Source: Thiobacillus sp. (GTDB taxonomy: Bacteria; Pseudomonadota; Gammaproteobacteria; Burkholderiales; Thiobacillaceae). From it: DNA of 64,000 nt. The stretch spans positions 1-64,000 of the forward strand of contig NZ_JANJXQ010000050.1 in NCBI RefSeq assembly GCF_024708915.1, read 5' to 3'. The translations under genes and the position numbers were made by a program. A model generated the notes under the pieces. The model did no database searches. It saw only the letters and a program-made list of their open reading frames with translations, and had not been told where the DNA came from. Below, one piece after another: positions 26,415 through 34,775 of this stretch (within the stretch, counting starts at the first letter, position 1; the number at the start of each line of letters is the position of its first letter).

Positions 26415-27737
26415 ATGGAAATTGACCAGACTGTAGCCTTACTGAAGCGATCCATGCCGTTCCAGACGGTACCGAACGATGTGCTCGAAGCAATCGCCAG
26501 GCTTGCCAGGTATGAGTCTTACGCCCGTGGGGATGTGATCTATCACCAGGGTGATTTCGCTGACGATGTTTACATCGTGTCTTCAGGTGCCGTGCAGCAC
26601 ACACTTGGGATTGGCTTCCAGGCGATACATCCGGAAAAAATCCTGCATAGCGGCGATGTGTTCGGCTGGGCAGCCGTGCTCGAGAACCAGCGCAGCCGTT
26701 TGGCAAAGACCGTCTGCCTGGAACGGACTGAACTGATCCGGATCAACGGCGAGGAACTGATCAACCTGTTCAAGGCGTCGCCCGAGACAGGCGACATTGT
26801 CATGAGCCGCTTCGCGACCATGATCAATAAGGAATATACCCTGCCTGAAGAAATGGCGGGTCACGTGCCGCATTTCACGCAAGTGCCAGTCACTGTGGCA
26901 ACCGGCTTGACCCTGACGATGTTTCGCCTGTCGCAGTGGCTGAAAAGTCCCAAGCCCTACCTGATGCTCACGGGATTCGGAATCCTGCTGGCTACCTGGT
27001 ACCTCACAGTCGAAATCTGGAAATTGCCCAGGTTTGCAGACATGCCAGGGTTGACCGAGGTGTTTAAAGAATGGTTCAGCAAAGACCCGATCTACGGCTT
27101 GTCGATCTATACGCCTGAGTATTACCAGCATATCTGGGTCAGCGTCCGCCGAATCCTGATCGCATTTTTTCTGGCCACGGTGCTAGGCGTGCCGCTTGGA
27201 TTGTTTTTAGGTTGGTCCAAGACATTCCGCGAATACGTCTTCCCGGTCTTTGAAACACTGCGTCCCATTCCGATTCTCGCTTGGGTACCCCTGGCAATCC
27301 TGATGTTCCAGGGCTCGGAAACGCCGGTCATCTTCCTGACCTTCCTTGCATCCTTCTATGCCACCGCTCTGAATACCATGCTTGGCGTCGAAACCATCGA
27401 CGAATCCTACAGCCGGGCGGCCGCTTGCCTCGGCGCAAGCAAGTGGCAAACCTTCAAGGAAGTGATCGTGCCGGGTGCCATGCCATTCATTTTTACAGGT
27501 TTGCAAATATCGATTGGCGTTGCCTGGTTTTCTCTGGTGGCCGGAGAAATGGTGTCTGGCGAGTTCGGGCTGGGTTATGTGATCAATACGTCTTATACGA
27601 TGGTTCGCTATCCAACCATCGTGATCGGCATGATCACACTTGGCATAGTTGGCTACGTTTCAAGCGCACTCGTGCGTATGGCGGGTGATTACATGATGCA
27701 GTGGCGGGTTCGTGAACTTGCTTTAGGAGGTCGTTGA
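26415..27737 (+). CDS. CRP-like sensor domain fused to an ABC permease (NitT/TauT type)
   Basis: A 440-residue protein. Residues 1-140 are a cyclic-nucleotide-binding fold (YHQGDFADDVYIVSSGAV; GDVFGWAAVLENQRSRLAKT), with Trp in place of the ribose-binding Glu and Leu in place of the Ser after the phosphate Arg. Residues about 190-435 are a permease of the SsuC/TauC type with several membrane helices and the cytoplasmic coupling loop SRAAACLGASKWQTFKEV that contacts the ATPase. The sensor would sit in the cytoplasm next to the ATPases, so it could gate import; this is inference. The start overlaps nothing upstream, and its stop overlaps the ATPase start by ATGA. Confidence 0.9.
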   Translation: MEIDQTVALLKRSMPFQTVPNDVLEAIARLARYESYARGDVIYHQGDFADDVYIVSSGAVQHTLGIGFQAIHPEKILHSGDVFGWAAVLENQRSRLAKTVCLERTELIRINGEELINLFKASPETGDIVMSRFATMINKEYTLPEEMAGHVPHFTQVPVTVATGLTLTMFRLSQWLKSPKPYLMLTGFGILLATWYLTVEIWKLPRFADMPGLTEVFKEWFSKDPIYGLSIYTPEYYQHIWVSVRRILIAFFLATVLGVPLGLFLGWSKTFREYVFPVFETLRPIPILAWVPLAILMFQGSETPVIFLTFLASFYATALNTMLGVETIDESYSRAAACLGASKWQTFKEVIVPGAMPFIFTGLQISIGVAWFSLVAGEMVSGEFGLGYVINTSYTMVRYPTIVIGMITLGIVGYVSSALVRMAGDYMMQWRVRELALGGR

Positions 27738-28600
27738 TGAGCGCTGTATTGCAACAAGCCGAGAAGGCTGGAAAAGGTATGCTGAAAGGCGCAATCCGGA
27801 TCGAGGATGTAGTCAAGATCTATGATCCGGATGGCGCTGCCGTGATGGCTGTGGATCATTGCTCGCTTGATATCCCGGCCGGCGAAATATGCATGATCGT
27901 CGGGCCGTCGGGTTGTGGGAAGACCACATTATTGAATGCGATTGCGGGATTCCACAGCATCACCTCTGGCAAGATTTTCCTCGATGATGAGCTCTTGTGC
28001 GGACCCGGAAAGCCCATGGCACAGCCAGGCTCGGATCGCATTGTGGTGTTTCAGAACGGGGCGCTGTTTCCATGGAAATCCAACCTGGACAACGTCGCTT
28101 TTGGCCTCATGATGCAAGGCAAGCTGGGCAAAAAGGAAATCTACGACAAAGCCCGCAGCATGATGGCGGATGCGGGCTTAAGCGGCACCGAGCACAACTT
28201 CCCCGGCGAAGTTTCCTCGGGCTTGCGCCGCCGTGTGGAAATTGTCCGGGCCCTGATGAATGAGCCAAAGGTATTGCTGTTCGACGAACCCTATCGGGCA
28301 CTCGACTCGCTCACCAAATCGGTGATGCATGAGGCTTTACTGGAAATTTACTACAAGAACAAAGTCACCATTTTCTTTATCACCCACGATCTGGAAGAGG
28401 CGATTTTTCTTGGACATCGACTTGTCATCATGACCTCGCGTCCCTGCAAGCCGAAGAAAATCATCGACGTCGATATTCCTCACCCCCGCGATTACAGCGT
28501 GCTGACCAGTACACGGTATCGCCAGCTGATGGATGAAACCGTGGAACTCGTACATGAAGAGGCCAAGAAGGCTTTTACGGCCGGCGAAAAAGAAGGGTAG
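27734..28600 (+). CDS. ABC transporter ATP-binding protein 1, degenerate signature motif
   Basis: A 288-residue ATPase of the NitT/TauT importer. Walker A is GPSGCGKTT, Walker B LLFDEP, and the switch His is present (FITHDLEEA), but the signature that should read LSGGQ is VSSGLRRRVEI. It therefore can hydrolyse ATP only if the partner subunit supplies a good signature, which the second ATPase (29431) does. ATGA overlap with the upstream permease; five bases to the next permease gene. Confidence 0.9.
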   Translation: MMSAVLQQAEKAGKGMLKGAIRIEDVVKIYDPDGAAVMAVDHCSLDIPAGEICMIVGPSGCGKTTLLNAIAGFHSITSGKIFLDDELLCGPGKPMAQPGSDRIVVFQNGALFPWKSNLDNVAFGLMMQGKLGKKEIYDKARSMMADAGLSGTEHNFPGEVSSGLRRRVEIVRALMNEPKVLLFDEPYRALDSLTKSVMHEALLEIYYKNKVTIFFITHDLEEAIFLGHRLVIMTSRPCKPKKIIDVDIPHPRDYSVLTSTRYRQLMDETVELVHEEAKKAFTAGEKEG

Positions 28601-28605
28601 ACGAC

Positions 28606-29427
28606 ATGAACATCAAACGTTTTAGAAAACAATTGTTTAGTCGCTCCAAGCTACGAGCCGTCATTGCCATTTTCGTGTTTCTCGCGCTGTGGGAGTTGGG
28701 CTCGCGGTCCAATGAATGGTTTGGCTTTACCCCGCCGTGGATCGGCCATGTACCGGCACCGACCGCCGTTCTTGTTGCGTGGTATGCATTGCTTGGCGAC
28801 CCAGGGTACTGGCAAAGCTGGTATTTGAGTACGCTCCGCGTGCTGGCGGGATTCTTTGCTGCCATGCTGATCGGAATTCCCCTGGGCTTGTTCATGGCGG
28901 TGAACAAAACATTCCACGGCATCGTTTTCCCTGCGTTTGAGATTTTGCGCCCGATCCCGCCGCTGGCCTGGGTGCCGGCATCGATCATTTTCTGGCCAAC
29001 CCAGGAATTGTCCATTGCATTCGTTACTTTTCTCGGGGCCTTTTACACCATCGTGATCAACGTGGTGGGCGGTGCGAAATCCATTGATGTCCGATTCTTT
29101 CAATCTGCGCAATCGATGGGCTCCTCGCAATGGGATGTCTTTCGGCGAGTCGTTCTCCCTGCAACCCTTCCATCGATCGTCGTTGGATCCGCTGTGGGCA
29201 TGGGGATTACCTGGGAGGTGGTGGTTGCTGCGGAAATGATTTCGGGCGGCGGCGGCGAAACCGGCTCCGGTGGGGGACTTGGCTTCTTTATCTGGAACTC
29301 CTATGTCGGCGGATCATACGAACAAATTGTCGTAGGCATGATCAGTATCGGCATTGCTGGATTTATCTGCAGTGAGCTTTTGCGGAAGCTCGGTAGTTTC
29401 TTCACCCCGTGGTTGAAAAAACGGTAA
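28606..29427 (+). CDS. ABC transporter permease 2 (NitT/TauT type)
   Basis: A 273-residue inner-membrane permease without an added sensor domain. About six membrane helices; the coupling loop is FFQSAQSMGSSQWDVFRRVV. A Gly/Glu-rich loop GGGGETGSGGGLG lies between late helices. It pairs with the sensor-fused permease (26415) to make a heterodimeric channel, as the operon also encodes two different ATPases. Three bases before the second ATPase. Confidence 0.9.
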   Translation: MNIKRFRKQLFSRSKLRAVIAIFVFLALWELGSRSNEWFGFTPPWIGHVPAPTAVLVAWYALLGDPGYWQSWYLSTLRVLAGFFAAMLIGIPLGLFMAVNKTFHGIVFPAFEILRPIPPLAWVPASIIFWPTQELSIAFVTFLGAFYTIVINVVGGAKSIDVRFFQSAQSMGSSQWDVFRRVVLPATLPSIVVGSAVGMGITWEVVVAAEMISGGGGETGSGGGLGFFIWNSYVGGSYEQIVVGMISIGIAGFICSELLRKLGSFFTPWLKKR

Positions 29428-29430
29428 AGG

Positions 29431-30363
29431 ATGAATCGTATGAACGATATTACTCAGAATCAATCCACTGCTACGCCGAATAGCGTGAATCCGAAGAGGG
29501 TTGGTGAAATAAAAGTTACCAATATCGGAAAAACGTATGGTGCTGCGCAATTTGCTAAAGAAGTACTCAAAAATTGCTCATTCACCATCGAACGCAACAA
29601 GCTTACGGTGATGATCGGCCCATCGGGCTGCGGTAAGAGCACCTTGATACGGCTCCTTGCCGGCTTTGAAAAGCCTTCATCCGGCACGATCGAAATCGAC
29701 GGGAAGCGAATAACCGGACCGGGACGTGACCGCCTGGTTGTGTTTCAGGAATCGGCATTGTTTCCGTGGATGACCAGCTACGACAACATCATGTACGGCC
29801 CCAAGGCACGCGGCGAAAATACACAGCAAAACCGTGATCAGGCTGAATACCTGCTTGAAAAGGTGGGCTTGTCGGCTTTCCGGGAGAAATATCCGCCGCA
29901 ACTCTCCGGTGGCATGCAGCGCCGGGCTGAATTGGCCCGCGCGATGATCAATAACCCCGATGTCATGATTCTCGATGAGCCGTTCCGTGGCCTGGACTGC
30001 ATGTCCAAGGAATTGATGTGGGAATACTACTCAGGGCTCTATGAAGAGTCGCATAGAACGAACTTTTTCGTTACCACCGACATCGACGAGGCGATTTTTC
30101 TGGCTGATCGTCTGCTGATCATGTCGAATATTCCGGGCCAGGTCCGTGCGTCCATCGAAGTTGATTTGCCACGGCCGAGAAGACTGGCTTTTGTTTTTGA
30201 CAATGACCGTGCGATTGCCGTGAAGATGGAGGCCTTGGCCATCCTTCACCAGGAAGCAATGAAATCGTTTAGTGGTGGAAGCAAGGCAGCGGCAGATTTT
30301 GTTGAAGCTTATTCAAAACGGTCAGGCGGCAATGGGACTGCCGGTAGCAAGGAACCGGCATGA
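29431..30363 (+). CDS. ABC transporter ATP-binding protein 2, switch histidine replaced
   Basis: A 310-residue ATPase. Walker A GPSGCGKST, signature LSGGMQRR and Walker B MILDEP are normal, but the H-loop reads FVTTDIDEA, with Thr where the catalytic switch His (VTHD) is expected. Together with ATPase 1 it would form one complete ATP site (ATPase 1 Walker A/B/His with this signature) and one degenerate site. ATG at 29431 is chosen with AAAGGA before it; 29440 is an alternative. Base composition is visibly AT-richer than the window ends. Confidence 0.9.
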   Translation: MNRMNDITQNQSTATPNSVNPKRVGEIKVTNIGKTYGAAQFAKEVLKNCSFTIERNKLTVMIGPSGCGKSTLIRLLAGFEKPSSGTIEIDGKRITGPGRDRLVVFQESALFPWMTSYDNIMYGPKARGENTQQNRDQAEYLLEKVGLSAFREKYPPQLSGGMQRRAELARAMINNPDVMILDEPFRGLDCMSKELMWEYYSGLYEESHRTNFFVTTDIDEAIFLADRLLIMSNIPGQVRASIEVDLPRPRRLAFVFDNDRAIAVKMEALAILHQEAMKSFSGGSKAAADFVEAYSKRSGGNGTAGSKEPA

Positions 30364-30435
30364 CATCATTGTTTTACATGTTGTCATTTAATTTTGAATG
30401 TTGAATCTGTTTTTTAAATATCCGGAGACGAGAAA

Positions 30436-31290
30436 ATGGAAAAAAAAGTAATCGATATGCGCAGCAGGCCTTCATTTCTGCATGATTTTTATGGGGCAAC
30501 ACCGGGTACGAATGAATATGAAGTGGTTAAATGGCTGAACAGGCGGGTGGGCTCAAAAGACGACGAACATTTTACACGTTCAAAAAACGTCGAAGGATTC
30601 GTGGATGAAATCAGGGAAACCGGCATAACGGCAGCCGTGGTGGTGGGCCGTGACATTCCGGGGATCCGGCATACCAATGATGAGATCAGCGAATTAACCA
30701 AAGGCCACAAAGAGCTTATCGGTGTCGGCTCGGTGGATCCTCTGGCACTGGGTGTCAAAGGCTCGATCGCCGAAGTGGAAAGAGCCGTCAAGAAACTCGG
30801 ATTGAAGGGCATTAATCTGGAACCCGGATTTGGCAGTGCTCCCATGAAGGCCGACAATCCTTTGCTATACCCGATCTACGACGCATGCGATCAATTGGGC
30901 GTTCCCGTTTGCCTCATGTCGGGGCCGACTTCTCCCAGCCTCGAACTTACCGACCCCGCTCCCGTGGGCCGGGTTGCGAAAGCATTCCCTGGCCTGTCTA
31001 TCGTCTGCTATCACGGGTTTTATCCTTATGTAAACGAAGTAATCGCAGTTGCTTTCCGCTATGAGAACGTTCACCTCGTGCCGGACATGTACATTTTCCT
31101 GCCGGGTGGAAGCCTTTATGTTGAAGCTGCAAACGGTTTCATGAAAGATCAACTCTTGTTCGGCAGTTCGTACCCCTTCCGGGCGATGGGGCAATCACTT
31201 GAAGATTACAGAAACCTCGGATTCAAGGATGACGTTATCGATCAGGTGTTGTACAAGAATGCCAAACGGGTTCTTAAACTCAAAAGCTAG
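30436..31290 (+). CDS. Amidohydrolase-2-like TIM-barrel protein lacking the N-terminal HxH
   Basis: A 284-residue protein of the metal-dependent hydrolase/decarboxylase superfamily. It begins VIDMRSRPSFLHDFYG where typical members have DxHxH, so two metal ligands are missing; the later CYHGFYPYVNEV and LFGSSYPF segments align with the third His and final Asp regions, the Asp being Ser. It may bind a different metal set or act without one. Role in the pathway unknown; its place in the operon suggests work on the oxygenase product. A 72-base gap precedes it and a terminator follows. Confidence 0.75.
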   Translation: MEKKVIDMRSRPSFLHDFYGATPGTNEYEVVKWLNRRVGSKDDEHFTRSKNVEGFVDEIRETGITAAVVVGRDIPGIRHTNDEISELTKGHKELIGVGSVDPLALGVKGSIAEVERAVKKLGLKGINLEPGFGSAPMKADNPLLYPIYDACDQLGVPVCLMSGPTSPSLELTDPAPVGRVAKAFPGLSIVCYHGFYPYVNEVIAVAFRYENVHLVPDMYIFLPGGSLYVEAANGFMKDQLLFGSSYPFRAMGQSLEDYRNLGFKDDVIDQVLYKNAKRVLKLKS

Positions 31291-31410
31291 CACAGCAGAA
31301 TGCTTCTTCCCTGTGGTTATTGCTTCAGACGACAATTCAGGTTGGCCTGTTTTAATCTTCTGGATGAAATATCCATCAGGGATGCGGGATCATCGGGTCT
31401 TCCTCGGTTG

Positions 31411-31438
31411 ATCGGGCTTTACAAATTGCCCGATTTTT
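31411..31438 (+). terminator. Intrinsic terminator of the oxygenase/transporter operon
   Basis: ATCGGGC (31411-31417) pairs with GCCCGAT (31428-31434) around a 10-base loop and is followed by TTTTT. It lies 121 bases after the amidohydrolase-like stop. Confidence 0.75.
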
Positions 31439-31579
31439 ATCCGCGGAATAACAACCAATAGTATGGCTGCTTGATTGTAAAAACCTTGAAAAACCGGGAT
31501 ATCAATCAATCGCCATGCGCCTCCGGCGCTATATGGAAGTGCCTGCGCCCGCTGCATTATTCCTGATGCCGCCATATCG

Positions 31580-32335
31580 ATGACTATTGCCTGGCTGCTC
31601 GTCATTTCCCTGGTCGTTGGCGTCCTTATCGGCGCTGTGGGAATAGGGGGGATTCTTCTAATCCCCGCGCTCAACATTCTTGGCGGATTGACGATCCAGG
31701 AGGCAATGGCCACGGCCTTGTTCACCTTTATTTTTACCGGCCTCATCGGGGCCTTTTCATTTCAGCGTCACGGGAGTATCAACTGGAGCATTACCGTGCC
31801 GCTGTGCATTGGGGCAGCCGTGTTCGGGTTCTTCGGCGCCTGGGCAAATTCAAAAATCGATGCGCAAGGGCTCTCCTTGATCCTTGCATCAATAATTATT
31901 TTCTCGGGAATTTATACCGTTTTAACCAATAAAAGGACGAGATCGGCAATTTTCAAGGATTGGCCCAGATTGCAGCAGGTATTGTTGTTTGGAATCGGTG
32001 CCGTCGTGGGTTTCGGCTCGGGTCTCACCGGGGTAGGGGGGCCGGCCTTGTCCGTCCCTATCATGATCCTGTTGGGGTTCCCTGTTCTGAGCACGATAGG
32101 GGCAAGCCAGGTGATCCAGATCCTCGCGGCAATCTCGGGTACGGCAGGGAATCTGCAGTATGGGTCGATTAATTACAAGTTCATGGCCATATGCACGATC
32201 TTTGAAGTCATTGGGGTTGTGCTTGGCGCGCGGATCGTACATGCCGTAGACGCACAATCCTTGCGTGGCGGCGTAGGCTTGTTGTGCATTCTTGTTGGTG
32301 CCGGACTCATGCTGCGTACATTGGGATTTTTATAG
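31580..32335 (+). CDS. TauE/SafE family anion (sulfite) exporter
   Basis: A 251-residue inner-membrane protein with seven or eight helices and the two family repeats: GVLIGAVGIGGILLIPALN near the start and GFGSGLTGVGGPALSVPIM in the middle. Family members export sulfite, sulfoacetate or related anions. Beside an oxygenase that may desulfonate its substrate, sulfite is a natural cargo; this link is inferred. It is separated from the upstream operon by a terminator and so may have its own promoter; no ribosome site is obvious before the ATG. Confidence 0.88.
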   Translation: MTIAWLLVISLVVGVLIGAVGIGGILLIPALNILGGLTIQEAMATALFTFIFTGLIGAFSFQRHGSINWSITVPLCIGAAVFGFFGAWANSKIDAQGLSLILASIIIFSGIYTVLTNKRTRSAIFKDWPRLQQVLLFGIGAVVGFGSGLTGVGGPALSVPIMILLGFPVLSTIGASQVIQILAAISGTAGNLQYGSINYKFMAICTIFEVIGVVLGARIVHAVDAQSLRGGVGLLCILVGAGLMLRTLGFL

Positions 32336-32511
32336 CCTCCGCGCTCTCGGCAATGTTTACGAGGCCAGGCGCAGTGTTCGCGAATGTGTTGATGATGTCT
32401 ATATTTCTCAGCGTTTTCCGTAGTTGACGGCCGATGCATCCCCCACATCCGTAGAAGGCAGGAACCGCTCCATCCTGATCCGACCGATCACGGCGCTTGC
32501 ATGGAACGATG

Positions 32512-32628
32512 TGTCACCCGCCTGAAAGTACCCTGGAAAGCCGAATGGGTATTGCGGGTCGTGACAGCGTGACAATTTGCCAGGTTCCAGCGCCCGTTTC
32601 AGGCCGTTTGAACGGGACACTCTGTCAC
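32512..32628 (+). promoter_or_regulatory. Putative activator sites (GTGACA elements)
   Basis: TGTCAC at 32512-32517, tandem GTGACAG (32561-32567) and GTGACA (32569-32574), and CTGTCAC at 32622-32628. They lie 100-220 bases before the -24/-12 promoter, the distance expected for an enhancer-binding protein, and share their core with the elements before the oxygenase promoter at 21357. Confidence 0.5.
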
Positions 32629-32727
32629 GACGCAGATACTTTCCGGATGGGGGCCATATCGTAAGCGCTGGGTTTAAGTGCTTGTTTATGGATGGATTAT
32701 CCCCTGCCGCCAGCTCGGTAAATTGAT

Positions 32728-32744
32728 TGGTATGTAAATTGCTT
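32728..32744 (+). promoter_or_regulatory. Sigma-54 (RpoN) promoter of the fds operon
   Basis: TGGTATGTAAATTGCTT: GG at 32729-32730 and GC at 32741-32742, ten bases apart, with the TTGC -12 element exact. Expected start of transcription near 32754, 37 bases before fdsG. Confidence 0.75.
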
Positions 32745-32790
32745 CAAGCAGTACATATCCAATGGTTTACTCGATTGCTGCAGAGGATTT

Positions 32791-33216
32791 ATGTCCAGTA
32801 CAAATCAAGCCGACTTGTTACCTGCATTGCACCAGCTGCAGGAACGATTCGGCTATATCCCCGACGATGCTATTGCCGATCTGGCAAGAACCCACAACAT
32901 GTCGCGAGCTGAAGTGGTGGGCGTGATTGGTTTCTATCATGATTTCCATCGCACGCCGCCCGGCCGCCAGCGTCTCCGTATCTGCCGCGCAGAATCGTGC
33001 CAGGCCATGGGGGCGGATGCCCTCGCCATGCATGCCAGCGAGCGCCTTGGCGTCGAGTTTGGCGCCACCACGGCCGATGGCGGGGTGACGCTGGAAGCGG
33101 TCTATTGTCTTGGCAACTGCGCCTGTTCACCAGCCGTGATGCTGGATGGCGAACTTCATGGGCGGGTCAGCACTGAGCGCCTCGACGCAATTCTTGCGGA
33201 AGGGCGGGGAACATGA
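32791..33216 (+). CDS. fdsG: NAD-dependent formate dehydrogenase gamma subunit
   Basis: A 141-residue thioredoxin-like 2Fe-2S protein related to NuoE. Cys ligands are in CRAESCQAMGADAL (C-x4-C) and CLGNCACSPAV (C-x3-C). It passes electrons within the soluble formate dehydrogenase FdsABG toward the FMN/NAD subunit. AGAGGA precedes the ATG; the stop overlaps fdsB (ATGA). First gene after the second sigma-54 promoter. Confidence 0.93.
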   Translation: MSSTNQADLLPALHQLQERFGYIPDDAIADLARTHNMSRAEVVGVIGFYHDFHRTPPGRQRLRICRAESCQAMGADALAMHASERLGVEFGATTADGGVTLEAVYCLGNCACSPAVMLDGELHGRVSTERLDAILAEGRGT

Positions 33217-34775
33217 CGCAACGGATTTTTGTCCCGCGCGATGCCAGCGCCGTTTCGGTCGGTGCGGAACGCGTGGTGCGTGCGATCGAGCGCGAGGCAC
33301 AGAGCCGGGGGCTGGCTGTGGAGATCGTGCGTAACGGCTCGCGCGGATTGTATTGGCTGGAGCCGCTGATCGAGATCGAGTCCAGCGGGCAGCGCATCGC
33401 CTATGGGCCTGTCAGGCCGGAGGATGTGGCCGGCCTGTTCGATGCCGGATGGCTGCAGGGCGGCCTGCATGCCTTGTGCCATGGCCCCAGTGAAGATATT
33501 CCTTATCTGAAACGTCAAACCCGGCTTACCTTTGCCCGCATGGGGGTCACCGACCCTCTGTCGCTGGAGGACTATCGTTCTCATGGCGGATTAAAGGGGC
33601 TGGAACGTGCGCTTGCCATGAAGGCTGAAGACATCGTGGGCGCCATTGATACGGGCGGCCTGCGTGGCCGCGGTGGCGCCGGCTTTCCCACCGGGATCAA
33701 GTGGCGCACGGTGATGAATGCGGGCGGTGGCCAGAAATACATTGTCTGCAATGCCGACGAGGGGGATTCCGGCACGTTCTCGGACCGCATGCTGATGGAG
33801 GGTGATCCCTATTGCCTGATCGAGGGCATGATCATCGCCGGCCTGGCGGTGGGTGCGGATACCGGCTACATCTACTTGCGTTCGGAATACCCGGAGGCCT
33901 GGGATGTGCTGGAGGAAGCCATCGTCATCGCCACCCGCGAAGGGGTGCTGGGCGACAATGTGCTCGGCTCGGGGCGGCGTTTCGACCTGAATCTTTTCAA
34001 GGGCGCAGGCGCTTACGTGTGCGGCGAGGAAACCTCGTTGCTGGAAAGTATCGAAGGCAAGCGCGGACTGGTGCGCGCCAAGCCGCCGTTGCCCGCATTG
34101 CAGGGCCTGTTCGGCCAGCCTACGGTGGTCAACAACGTCATTACGCTGGCCAGCGTGCCCTGGATCCTGGCGCAGGGCGGCGAGGCCTACAAGGCACACG
34201 GCAGCGGCCGTTCGCGTGGCACGCTGCCGTTCCAGCTCGCCGGCAATCTGAAGCATCCCGGCCTGGTCGAAGTCGCCTTCGGCATGACCCTGCGCGAATT
34301 GCTCTACGACTTCGGCGGCGGCTCCGCCAGCGGACGGCCGATCCGTGCCGTGCAGGTGGGCGGCCCGCTCGGCGCCTATCTGCCCGAATCGCGCTTCGAC
34401 CTGCCGCTGGATTACGAGGCGTTTGCTGCGGTAGGCGCCACGGTTGGCCATGGCGGCATCGTCGCCTTCGACGATAGCGTCGACATGGCCAAGATGGCCC
34501 GCTACGCCATGGAATTCTGCGCCATCGAATCCTGCGGCAAGTGCACGCCGTGCCGCATCGGCTCGGTACGCGGCGTGGAACTGCTGGATGGCATGATGGC
34601 CGCGCGCCCACAGCAATCCAACGACGACACGCTGTTGCGCGATCTTTGCCAGACCATGCTGGATGGATCGCTGTGCGCCATGGGCGGCATGACGCCGTAT
34701 CCGGTTCTGTCCGCACTCGATCATTATCCAGAAGATTTCGGCCTGGCGCCGAAGCAAAAGGAGGCCTCCGCATGA
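33213..34775 (+). CDS. fdsB: NAD-dependent formate dehydrogenase beta subunit (FMN, NAD site)
   Basis: A 520-residue NuoF-like diaphorase subunit that reduces NAD+. An N-terminal thioredoxin-like part (residues 1-110) precedes the NuoF core: GRGGAGFPTGIKW for NADH/FMN, ADEGDSGTFSDR for FMN, GAYVCGEETSLLESIEGKRG, and the 4Fe-4S site ESCGKCTPCRIG with a distal Cys. It receives electrons from formate via fdsA and fdsG. Overlaps fdsG and fdsA by ATGA at both ends. Confidence 0.95.
   Translation: MTQRIFVPRDASAVSVGAERVVRAIEREAQSRGLAVEIVRNGSRGLYWLEPLIEIESSGQRIAYGPVRPEDVAGLFDAGWLQGGLHALCHGPSEDIPYLKRQTRLTFARMGVTDPLSLEDYRSHGGLKGLERALAMKAEDIVGAIDTGGLRGRGGAGFPTGIKWRTVMNAGGGQKYIVCNADEGDSGTFSDRMLMEGDPYCLIEGMIIAGLAVGADTGYIYLRSEYPEAWDVLEEAIVIATREGVLGDNVLGSGRRFDLNLFKGAGAYVCGEETSLLESIEGKRGLVRAKPPLPALQGLFGQPTVVNNVITLASVPWILAQGGEAYKAHGSGRSRGTLPFQLAGNLKHPGLVEVAFGMTLRELLYDFGGGSASGRPIRAVQVGGPLGAYLPESRFDLPLDYEAFAAVGATVGHGGIVAFDDSVDMAKMARYAMEFCAIESCGKCTPCRIGSVRGVELLDGMMAARPQQSNDDTLLRDLCQTMLDGSLCAMGGMTPYPVLSALDHYPEDFGLAPKQKEASA

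Larger units (their letters stand above)
32336..32790. other. Regulatory intergenic region before the fds operon
   Basis: About 455 bases with no convincing gene. The middle holds the GTGACA elements annotated at 32512-32628; the last 65 bases carry the -24/-12 promoter. No terminator hairpin was found after the TauE gene. Confidence 0.6.
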
